Part shown: in pieces, positions 1 to 5,219 of the stretch
Position numbering within the stretch: position 1 is the first letter of the stretch
Layout of the letters: each line of letters opens with the position of its first letter
Origin: an uncultured Treponema sp.
GTDB taxonomy: Bacteria; Spirochaetota; Spirochaetia; Treponematales; Treponemataceae
Reading direction: 5' to 3'
Assembly: GCA_946403565.1 (NCBI GenBank)
Contig: CAMJAJ010000125.1
Span: forward strand, 1 to 5,219
DNA: 5,219 nucleotides
Program-made: the position numbers and the translations under genes
Notes under the pieces: generated by a model
The model's input: only the letters and a program-made list of their open reading frames with translations
The model's database searches: none
Told to the model about the DNA's origin: nothing

Positions 1-45
1 CCCCGACCACAGGCTTACGCCCCCAGATGCGGCAGCGATACCGAT

Positions 46-1200
46 TTAAACTTCCATCTCCATCCGCTTCAGCTCGGCGGCGGCCACGGGGTCCTTGGGG
101 TCCACCTCAAGCACCGTCAGGAAGTACTTACGGGCCTCCTCCTCCTGTCCCCGCTTCAGGGCCAGGAAGCCCAGGTTGCTGATGACCTTGGTGTTGTCGG
201 GATCCAGGTTGAGCGCGTTCACCAGGCTTTCCTGGGCACCGGAAAGGTCGCCCGTCTCCATCTGGCAGATCGCCAGTTCGTTGTAGGTGTCGGCGTTCTC
301 GTCGCCGCCCTCGCACTCGCGGGCCTTCTCAAAGGCCATCTTCGCCTCGGAGAACTTCTCCAGACGGCGCAGGCCCCATCCCAGCATGAACCAGGCGTTC
401 CAGACGGCAGGGTTGTCCTGGATGAAGCGGCGAATCTCCACCAGCCCCTCCTCCTCGCGGCCGGTCGAAATAAGCTCGTAGGCCTTGTGGAAGCGGTCGT
501 TCTCCAGGTTCCGGCTCTGTATCTTGTCCAGCATCTCCTTCGCCCGGCGCATCCGGTACTCCCCGTCGTCACCGAGCTCCTCCTCGCTGGCATCGGACAT
601 GAGCGCGAGGTAGCTGTCAAAGCAGTTCTTTGCCTCTGAAAAACTGTGCTTCTTGAAGTAGAAGAAGCCCGCGTTGAAGAAGGCGTCGGGCACATCCTCA
701 TCGTCATCCAGCACGTCCCGGTAGTATTCCTCAGCGCTGGAATCATACGCGTCGGCATCGTCGTAGAGGGCGTTCCGCCGGTAGTTGTCCGCCCGCTGGT
801 CGTAGAAGACGGCCATGTTGAGGATTATCGCCTTGTCCGCCGGATCCAGCCCGTGCAGGGCCATCCAGATCTCCTCCGCCAGATCCCAGTCCTCGTTCCG
901 GGTCTTGAGGATGGCGGCCTCGGCCAGCTCCTTCTTTATGCCGGGGCGGGCCTCCGAGACGATCTTCCGGTAGTAATCGCGATGCTCGTTCTGCCGGTCG
1001 TAGGCCAGCACCGTCAGGATACCCGAGAGCACCTGCTCCGCGCACAGCTCCTTTATGTCAAAGGAATCGCCCTCCTGCCCGTCCTTCCGCTGCACCGGCA
1101 GGGGAATGGTCGGGTCAAGCTGCATGGCGCGTGCCGAGAGCTTGAAGTCCCCCGGCAGCTGTATAAAGAAAACAGAATCCAGTGGATTTGCGGGGTTCAT
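46..1200 (-). CDS. Tetratricopeptide-repeat (TPR) protein, second gene of a PilZ-TPR operon
   Basis: A 384-residue, acidic, soluble protein with no signal peptide or membrane span, so probably cytoplasmic. The first ~90 residues match no family I recognise. Helical repeat pairs follow. The clearest TPR units are near residues 171-203, 266-298, 303-335 and 337-370; the last two end in NLDPDN and EVDPKD, the usual TPR turn. More degenerate units lie near 123-168 and 237-264, and an acidic run (DDDED) lies near 166. TPR proteins act as protein-binding scaffolds; the partner here is unknown. I start at the ATG at 1200 (MNPANP). The in-frame ATG at 1209 directly abuts the SD GGAGGAGG, leaving almost no spacing, while 1200 sits 9 bases beyond it. 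The gene follows the PilZ gene on the same strand by 27 bases, so co-transcription and a related role are likely. TPR assignment is confident; function is unknown. Confidence 0.9.
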   Translation of the reverse strand: MNPANPLDSVFFIQLPGDFKLSARAMQLDPTIPLPVQRKDGQEGDSFDIKELCAEQVLSGILTVLAYDRQNEHRDYYRKIVSEARPGIKKELAEAAILKTRNEDWDLAEEIWMALHGLDPADKAIILNMAVFYDQRADNYRRNALYDDADAYDSSAEEYYRDVLDDDEDVPDAFFNAGFFYFKKHSFSEAKNCFDSYLALMSDASEEELGDDGEYRMRRAKEMLDKIQSRNLENDRFHKAYELISTGREEEGLVEIRRFIQDNPAVWNAWFMLGWGLRRLEKFSEAKMAFEKARECEGGDENADTYNELAICQMETGDLSGAQESLVNALNLDPDNTKVISNLGFLALKRGQEEEARKYFLTVLEVDPKDPVAAAELKRMEMEV

Positions 1201-1209
1201 GAGCTGCAT

Positions 1210-1218
1210 CCTCCTCCC
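1210..1218 (-). promoter_or_regulatory. Strong Shine-Dalgarno of the TPR gene
   Basis: Minus-strand GGGAGGAGG lies between the PilZ stop codon and the TPR gene. It ends right at the ATG at 1209 and 9 bases before the ATG at 1200, which favours the latter as start. It is the only clear, well-spaced SD in the window. Confidence 0.75.
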
Positions 1219-1227
1219 GTAGCTGCC

Positions 1228-2100
1228 TTAGATGGGGTCTGTCGCAGCTGCGGCGTTCGCTCCAGAAGGCTGGCCCTCTCCCATGGGGTTGAGGTCCGCC
1301 TTGCGCGCCGACGTAAGGTAGTTGTTGATGTGGATCTTGTAGGACAGGGAGAGGGTGGACTCGTCATACTCCACGCCCGCGACGACCATGTCCTTGCGGC
1401 CCTGCACCTCCGCCGTGCTGGTGATCGTTCCCTTGAGCTGTATGACCTCATGGGGTTCATCAAACTCAAAGGAAAGCTGCACCTCCTTTCCCATCAGGAA
1501 CTTGGCCATGCCGAGGATGATGATCTTTGCCCCGCCGAACGAAATATCGCGCAGGATACAGCGCCGCGGCACGTTCTGGATTATGGCGATACATTCCTCC
1601 TTGGGAATTCCAAGCTTGCGGCAGCTTTCGGCGTTTATCGGAATCCGGTCCTCCTTGCGCCTGAGGGCGTTGTCGTTCGCCTCAAGCAGGCGGCCCATCT
1701 TGTCGATGAGGTCCTCCGGGGGACGCTGGGTGAAGGCAAGGGTCACGATGGCCAGGTCCTTGCTGTTCATGTAGGGGACAATCTCCCGCACCTTGCAGGA
1801 AAGGAATATGTTCACCTGCTGGCCGTCCTGCTTGTAGAAGCTGAGGCGCAGGTTCAGACCCGCGGGCGGATTCGGCGTGGCAAGCTTCTCGTACGCCCCG
1901 CCCTTCGTTCCGATTATGATGCGGGCCAAGGAGAAGGACATGGAGTTGATGATGCAGCCCCACTGCCCCTCGGCGCATTTCAGGAAAACCTGCCGGGGAT
2001 CCATGGCGATGGCCTTGATGATTTCCTTGGTAAACGTGATTTCGGTGTTCTGGTACAATTCAAAGTATTTCGCTAACTGCGTTGCATTCGTCATTGCCAT
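1228..2100 (-). CDS. PilZ-domain protein, probable cyclic-di-GMP receptor
   Basis: A 290-residue soluble protein. Residues ~145-265 form a PilZ domain with both ligand motifs intact: RxxxR as R148-K-E-D-R152, and DxSxxG as D185-I-S-F-G-G190, about 33 residues apart. In PilZ proteins these contact cyclic-di-GMP, so binding is likely. Residues ~1-140 form a second domain rich in beta strands, starting with a helix (QLAKYFELYQ) and a TFTKEIIKA segment. From memory it resembles the N-terminal extension of spirochaete PilZ proteins; I cannot confirm the family name. The C-terminal 20 residues are low complexity (Gly, Ala, Pro). In such bacteria PilZ effectors link c-di-GMP to motility, surface properties or virulence; the exact target cannot be read here. 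It has its own AT-rich promoter-like upstream region and probably leads an operon with the TPR gene. The ATG at 2094 (MTNATQ) is an alternative start; neither ATG has an SD. Confidence 0.88.
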   Translation of the reverse strand: MAMTNATQLAKYFELYQNTEITFTKEIIKAIAMDPRQVFLKCAEGQWGCIINSMSFSLARIIIGTKGGAYEKLATPNPPAGLNLRLSFYKQDGQQVNIFLSCKVREIVPYMNSKDLAIVTLAFTQRPPEDLIDKMGRLLEANDNALRRKEDRIPINAESCRKLGIPKEECIAIIQNVPRRCILRDISFGGAKIIILGMAKFLMGKEVQLSFEFDEPHEVIQLKGTITSTAEVQGRKDMVVAGVEYDESTLSLSYKIHINNYLTSARKADLNPMGEGQPSGANAAAATDPI

Positions 2101-2107
2101 AAAATTA

Positions 2108-2136
2108 ATAATAGATGATAACAGAACAATTGTAAA
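2108..2136 (-). promoter_or_regulatory. Candidate sigma-70 promoter of the PilZ-TPR operon
   Basis: On the minus strand, -35 TTTACA (2131-2136) and -10 TATTAT (2108-2113) each match consensus at five of six positions and are separated by exactly 17 bases, in an AT-rich patch within GC-rich DNA. The -10 ends 7 bases before the ATG at 2100, so transcription would start at or next to the start codon. The palindrome ACAATTGT (2126-2133) overlaps the -35. No SD precedes the ATG. Confidence 0.6.
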
Positions 2137-2137
2137 G

Positions 2138-2179
2138 GTGGGAACCCCTTTTTCGGGCCGTTTCCGACGATTTTCCCAC
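2138..2179. repeat. Inverted repeat just upstream of the PilZ promoter
   Basis: GTGGGAA (2138-2144) and TTCCCAC (2173-2179) are perfect 7-base inverted arms around a 28-base interior. The inner arm edge is one base from the -35. It could be an operator or part of a hairpin ending the upstream transcript. No T-run follows in either direction, so an intrinsic terminator is poorly supported. Confidence 0.35.
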
Positions 2180-2247
2180 GGTCCCGGCCACGGACAGGGC
2201 CATTTCCTTCTATGGACGGGGCTGTGAAGGGGCTATTTCCTTCTATT
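2155..2247 (-). repeat. Three degenerate 18-base direct repeats around the stop codon of the membrane-protein gene
   Basis: Minus-strand copies lie at 2230-2247 (AATAGAAGGAAATAGCCC), 2197-2214 (CATAGAAGGAAATGGCCC) and 2155-2172 (AATCGTCGGAAACGGCCC). The first two match at 16 of 18 bases; the third matches the first at 13. Starts are 33 and 42 bases apart, both multiples of three, so all lie in the reading frame of the upstream gene and read N/H-R-R-K. In the first copy the next codon is the actual stop, TAG; the others have TGG or CGG. Confidence 0.6.
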
Positions 2248-4215
2248 ATACAGGGCAAATTTCCAGCCCATGTACTCGTATTCCTTGGCGATGTCGAATT
2301 CCGCGCCGGCCGGAAGCAAGGGCACGGACTCCTGGTAGGAAAAGAAGCTGTCCACCTGCTCCACGAGGGCATTGACATGGCGCAGGTATGCGGGGTTCGG
2401 GTCCTGGGCTATGTCCACCCAGTCGATCACATGCACCCCCGGGTCACGGCCCATCACGGCATACAGGTCGGGCACGCCCCAGCCGAACGCCAGCGTCCCC
2501 TCGGGGATGTCCGCGTCGAGCGTCCGCGCGAAGGCCCCCAGGTCCCGCGCCTTCCATGCCGTCGCCCGCCGGTCCGTCAGCACCTCCTTCATCCCCGCAT
2601 TCCCCAGGACAAAGCCGGAGACGACCGCGAGGGCGACCAGGGAAAGGGCCCGCGCCGGAAGCAGCTGCCGTTCCTCGGACAGCAGCCAGTCCAGCAGGGG
2701 CGCAAAGACCATGATGAACTGGAAGAACACGATCATCAGGCGTACCTGCAGGCCGCTGTCAAGGTAATAGGCGAACAGGCCGAGCGCCATGACCGAAATG
2801 CACAGGAGGCTTCCCGGCCTGCCCCCGCCGTCCGCCGCCTTCAGGACCCTCCACGCACAGACGGCCACCCCGCAGAGGAAGAAGAGCAGGACGGAAATCC
2901 ACGGCCTGAACAGGTCGGGAAGGGGGCCGCGGACAGCTATGCTCTTGAATTCCCCCATGACCGGGTACATGAAATCCTTGAAAGGCAGGAAGCCGCCGCC
3001 GGTCAAAAGGTCATAGGCGAGGACAATCAGGTAGGCGGTCAGGACGGCAAGCAGGGCCAGCAGGCCGCAGGCGAGCAGGAGCCGGACGTTGCCGGACGAA
3101 AGGGGGTCCGCAAAGGCAATCCGCCGCACGAACACGTAGAGGGAGGCCGAGGCTATGCAGACCAGCCCGATTTCCGGACTCCACACGAGCGAGAGGGCGG
3201 CCAGCAGGTACAGGACGGCGGCGCGGCCCCTGCCGAGGGGCCCGTCCGAGAAGGCGACCATGCAGGCGGAGATGAGGGCCGGGAACATCACCCGATGGGG
3301 AATCATCTGCAGGTACACGTCCTTGATGAAGTGCAGCTTGGGCATCATCATCAGGAAGGGGTCGCCGAGTGCGAGGATGAGCAGCAGGAAGGCCCCGTCG
3401 TTCCGCACGAAGCGGTTCACCACATAGAGGGTGGAAAGCAACGTCACCAGGGCACAGGCGGCCACGACGGTCGCGATGCAGATGTTGTACGGCACGCCGA
3501 ACAGGTGCATGAGCCGGCAGGGCAGCAGGAAGAACAGCGAGTAGTGCCCGTAGAAGGGCTTGTCCAGCTCGCCAAGCGGGGCAAGGTTCAGTACGTCGCA
3601 GATGGAGCTGCAGTAGGCATGGGCATGGTAGAAGGTGTGCAGGCTGTAGAAGATGTTGGGAACCCAGACCGTGCAGGACAGGAGGCATATATATGGAAGG
3701 GAAATCAGCAGGCGCGCAAGCGGCCGCCTCTTCCCCTGATTCAGGAAGCGGGACTTTCCGAGCAGGCGTGCGAGCGCATAGGATACGGCGGTGCAGGCGG
3801 CCAGCAGCAGGAGGTAGCTCCAGCGGGGAATCTGATAGCGGAAGAGGGACTCGTTGAAGTCGGAGCCCCGGTCGGGCATTCCCTCCCGGATGAAGTGCAT
3901 GAGCAGGACTCCTGCGGCAAGGACAACGGTAAGGAGCTCAAACCGGACTCCCCAGACCTCGGAGGTCCAGGCCTTCCACACGTTCGGCAGGGGCAGCGGC
4001 GGTACGGGAATCGCGATAGGATCGCGCGCCAACTGCACCGCACGGCATCCAAGCAGGTACACGGCGAAAAAGAGCAGGCTGGCGACGGCGTACAGGGCCA
4101 GGTTTGGAATCCGGTTCCTCAGAAACGCCACAAGGCAGACAAAGGCCAGCGACGAGCACAAGAGCGGAATGAAGTGTGTGGCAAAGCGTTCATGCAGACC
4201 TTCATCGGTATTCAT
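2233..4215 (-). CDS. Polytopic membrane protein with C-terminal soluble domain, possibly GT-C glycosyltransferase-like
   Basis: A 660-residue integral membrane protein. I count about 13-16 hydrophobic spans, including residues ~13-32, 37-57, 92-110, 132-150, 246-266, 274-292, 347-364, 377-401, 436-456, 489-510 and 520-540. A mostly soluble domain occupies ~541-660. A polar loop between spans (~186-224) holds H193, H197, H199, D207, E216, D218 and a YGHYSLFF stretch. Many spans, a His/Asp-rich loop and a C-terminal globular domain recall GT-C enzymes, which transfer sugars from lipid-phosphate donors outside the membrane, but I cannot identify a diagnostic catalytic motif. A flippase or other polysaccharide membrane protein remains possible. 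The ATG at 4215 is the only Met before the first span; an AAAGG lies only 2 bases upstream. It is divergent from the AT3 gene, which fits a surface-glycan role. The sequence after its TAG stays open in frame to the PilZ ATG. Confidence 0.75.
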   Translation of the reverse strand: MNTDEGLHERFATHFIPLLCSSLAFVCLVAFLRNRIPNLALYAVASLLFFAVYLLGCRAVQLARDPIAIPVPPLPLPNVWKAWTSEVWGVRFELLTVVLAAGVLLMHFIREGMPDRGSDFNESLFRYQIPRWSYLLLLAACTAVSYALARLLGKSRFLNQGKRRPLARLLISLPYICLLSCTVWVPNIFYSLHTFYHAHAYCSSICDVLNLAPLGELDKPFYGHYSLFFLLPCRLMHLFGVPYNICIATVVAACALVTLLSTLYVVNRFVRNDGAFLLLILALGDPFLMMMPKLHFIKDVYLQMIPHRVMFPALISACMVAFSDGPLGRGRAAVLYLLAALSLVWSPEIGLVCIASASLYVFVRRIAFADPLSSGNVRLLLACGLLALLAVLTAYLIVLAYDLLTGGGFLPFKDFMYPVMGEFKSIAVRGPLPDLFRPWISVLLFFLCGVAVCAWRVLKAADGGGRPGSLLCISVMALGLFAYYLDSGLQVRLMIVFFQFIMVFAPLLDWLLSEERQLLPARALSLVALAVVSGFVLGNAGMKEVLTDRRATAWKARDLGAFARTLDADIPEGTLAFGWGVPDLYAVMGRDPGVHVIDWVDIAQDPNPAYLRHVNALVEQVDSFFSYQESVPLLPAGAEFDIAKEYEYMGWKFALYNRRK

Positions 4216-4223
4216 CGCCTTTC

Positions 4224-4252
4224 AGCATAACAGGAACGGACGCCTTTTGCAA
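4224..4252 (-). promoter_or_regulatory. Candidate promoter of the membrane-protein gene
   Basis: Minus-strand -35 TTGCAA (4247-4252), a 17-base spacer, and -10 TATGCT (4224-4229) preceded by TG one base upstream (extended -10). Each hexamer matches consensus at four of six positions. The -10 ends 8 bases before the ATG at 4215, so the 5' leader would be 0-2 bases. A GAAAGG between -10 and ATG is only 2 bases from the start, too close for a normal SD. Confidence 0.45.
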
Positions 4253-4262
4253 CAGGAGCAGG

Positions 4263-4334
4263 CGCGCAGTCCCGTGCAGTCTGTCCCGCACAATCTCGCG
4301 CAGCCTCGCAGCCTACAGAACGGCCTATAGAACG
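4263..4334. repeat. Cluster of short tandem repeats in the divergent intergenic region
   Basis: Three adjacent repeat types occur: GCAGTC at 4266-4271 and 4276-4281 (10-base period); CGCAGCCT twice in tandem at 4299-4306 and 4307-4314; and GCCTACAGAACG (4311-4322) directly followed by GCCTATAGAACG (4323-4334), one mismatch in 12. They lie between the two divergent promoter candidates. They may be replication-slippage products or regulator sites; the sequence does not decide. Confidence 0.5.
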
Positions 4335-4346
4335 TCCGCCACCGGC

Positions 4347-4375
4347 TTGCAAAGCCCCGCGCTTTGCATTATCGT
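4347..4375 (+). promoter_or_regulatory. Candidate promoter of the acyltransferase gene
   Basis: TTGCAA (4347-4352), a 17-base spacer, and TATCGT (4370-4375), each matching consensus at four of six positions. The -10 ends 6 bases before the ATG at 4382, and no SD is visible. The element has the same -35 hexamer and spacer length as the divergent promoter. The match is weak alone; the shared geometry is the main support. Confidence 0.35.
4348..4368. repeat. Perfect 8-bp inverted repeat spanning the acyltransferase promoter spacer
   Basis: TGCAAAGC (4348-4355) and GCTTTGCA (4361-4368) are perfect inverted arms around the 5-base loop CCCGC. The element sits between and over the candidate -35 and -10 hexamers, a typical operator position. 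As RNA it could also form a stable hairpin ending 13 bases before the ATG. It lacks a T-run, so it is not a convincing terminator. Confidence 0.6.
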
Positions 4376-4381
4376 AACCCT

Positions 4382-5219
4382 ATGCTTTCCGACCGCAATT
4401 TCCTGATTTCCAGCCTCTTCCAGCTCTCGCTCGTCATCCTGGCCCTCTTCCCCCTCAAGCGGGACAGGGACGGCAGCTTCTTCATGACCCGGGACTACAC
4501 GGCCGTCCTGAAGGCCCTCTGCTGCCTTTCCGTCATCCTCGCCCACACGGGGGCCGGCGAGAAGTACTGCATCCTTGGCTTCGTCCACTGGATTGCGGTG
4601 AGCCTCTTCTTCCTCTTCTCCGGTTACGGAATCAGCTACGGGGCGGCGCACAAGCCGGACTACCTGCAGTCCTTCCACAAGCGGATCCTGAAAGTCGCCA
4701 TTCCCCTCCTACTCGTCATCGCGCTCAAGGAGGCATTCTCCTGCGACCTATGGTCGGGCGGCATGGGCTACATGCTGGTCGCCATCCTGTTCTACGCAGT
4801 CTTCTTCCTGGTCCGGCAGGCAATCGATGGGCAATACACGTTCTGGGGCCTGGACATGGCCGACCGGGTCCTCATCGTCCTGACCATCCTGTACAGCCTG
4901 TCCGTGCAGTTCTTCCATGATTCCCGGATGGCGGACGGAAGGAAGCTCACCACCCTTGCCGCATTCCTCTCCCTCTTCGGCTGGGGCTGCCAGTCGCTGG
5001 GCTTTGCCTACGGGGTCATCCTTGCGCGGAAGCTCGCGGGCTTCAAGGCCTTCCTAGCCCGCAGGAGGAACTCCGCCATCCTCCTTGCATGCTGCCTGCT
5101 CCCGCTGCCCTTCCTCGCCCTTGCCTACCTGCGGACGCGCGACCTGTTCTTCGTCTCCTGGACAGAGTACGCCCTCCGCGCCGTCATGGTCCTGCTGGCC
5201 CTGCTCATCATCGCCATCA
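4382..5219 (+). CDS. Acyltransferase-3 (AT3) family membrane O-acyltransferase, truncated by the window end
   Basis: Reads open for 279 codons and runs off the right edge; AT3 proteins are usually 330-400 residues, so roughly the last quarter is missing. After a first hydrophobic segment (~8-25), the segment KALCCLSVILAHTG (44-57) carries the conserved His, H55. It is followed by the span SLFFLFSGYGISYG (74-87) and the basic loop SFHKRILKVAIPLL (97-110), with R101 matching the family's conserved Arg before the next span. Later spans lie at ~126-144, 161-177, 200-215, 231-250 and 262-279. AT3 enzymes move acyl groups, often acetyl, from cytoplasmic donors onto sugars of surface polysaccharides, LPS or peptidoglycan; the acceptor is unknown here. 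The ATG at 4382 is the first Met after an in-frame TAG at 4328-4330; TTG at 4364 is possible but unlikely. No SD is visible. The gene diverges from the membrane-protein gene, so the two may share glycan-related control. Confidence 0.88.
   Translation, partial: MLSDRNFLISSLFQLSLVILALFPLKRDRDGSFFMTRDYTAVLKALCCLSVILAHTGAGEKYCILGFVHWIAVSLFFLFSGYGISYGAAHKPDYLQSFHKRILKVAIPLLLVIALKEAFSCDLWSGGMGYMLVAILFYAVFFLVRQAIDGQYTFWGLDMADRVLIVLTILYSLSVQFFHDSRMADGRKLTTLAAFLSLFGWGCQSLGFAYGVILARKLAGFKAFLARRRNSAILLACCLLPLPFLALAYLRTRDLFFVSWTEYALRAVMVLLALLIIAI

Noticed and set aside
1..45. Feature downstream of the TPR gene
   Set aside because: No hairpin with a T-run, and no gene start that I can support in 45 bases.
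1201..1209. ATG at 1209 as start of the TPR protein
   Set aside because: The SD GGAGGAGG touches this ATG directly; the ATG at 1200 has a workable 9-base spacing.
646..2076. A 476-codon plus-strand open frame across the TPR and PilZ genes
   Set aside because: It lies exactly codon-on-codon antisense to both real genes. It is stop-free because they avoid TTA, CTA and TCA codons. Its translation is low in hydrophobic structure and resembles no family, while the minus-strand products have clear domains.
2138..2232. Intrinsic terminator after the membrane-protein gene
   Set aside because: I found only weak stems (3-7 bp) with a long interior and no T-run after them on the minus strand.
2091..2378. 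A possible small minus-strand gene over the 2101-2232 gap
   Set aside because: It overlaps the C-terminal coding part of the membrane protein in another frame, has no SD and has low-complexity composition.
2212..4230. A 672-codon plus-strand open frame across the membrane-protein gene
   Set aside because: It is codon-aligned antisense to the membrane protein. The product is rich in Gln, Gly, Glu and His with no domain, which is what antisense reading of Leu, Ala and Pro codons gives; the minus strand shows proper membrane spans.
4325..4678. A 117-codon minus-strand open frame at the start of the acyltransferase gene
   Set aside because: It is codon-aligned antisense to the AT3 gene, whose His and Arg motifs and spans are recognisable. 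The antisense product is acidic and without a domain.

Overview
The window carries four protein-coding genes on about 5.2 kb of GC-rich DNA (roughly 60% GC by eye). Three genes run leftward on the minus strand: a polytopic membrane protein (2233-4215), a PilZ-domain protein (1228-2100) and a TPR-repeat protein (46-1200). The fourth runs rightward on the plus strand from 4382 and is cut by the window end; it is an acyltransferase-3 (AT3) family membrane enzyme. I see no RNA gene, transposon, CRISPR array or phage gene.

Organism: the PilZ protein has a lineage-specific N-terminal half followed by a C-terminal PilZ domain. From memory its sequence resembles proteins of Treponema and related spirochaetes, so a GC-rich, possibly gut or rumen, treponeme is my best guess. 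This is recollection, not a search result.

Layout. (1) 46-2100 is a probable two-gene operon, PilZ protein then TPR protein, with a 27-base gap containing a strong Shine-Dalgarno (SD) sequence. The PilZ domain keeps both cyclic-di-GMP motifs (RxxxR and DxSxxG), so it is probably a c-di-GMP receptor, and the TPR protein may be a partner scaffold. (2) 2101-2232 is a non-coding gap with an AT-rich promoter-like end, three degenerate 18-base repeats (one includes the stop codon of the upstream gene) and an inverted repeat. (3) 2233-4215 encodes a membrane protein with many spans and a C-terminal soluble domain, resembling GT-C type glycosyltransferases in architecture only. (4) 4216-4381 is a divergent intergenic region with two promoter-like elements, short tandem repeats and a perfect 8-bp inverted repeat. 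(5) 4382-5219 is the AT3 gene. The divergent pair suggests assembly and O-acylation of a surface glycan, but that role is inference.

The most unusual pattern is that all three genes following an intergenic gap have a candidate -35/-10 promoter with a 17-base spacer whose -10 ends only 6-8 bases before the ATG. They have no well-placed SD. The internal operon gene has a textbook SD instead. This points to leaderless, or nearly leaderless, mRNAs for the first genes.
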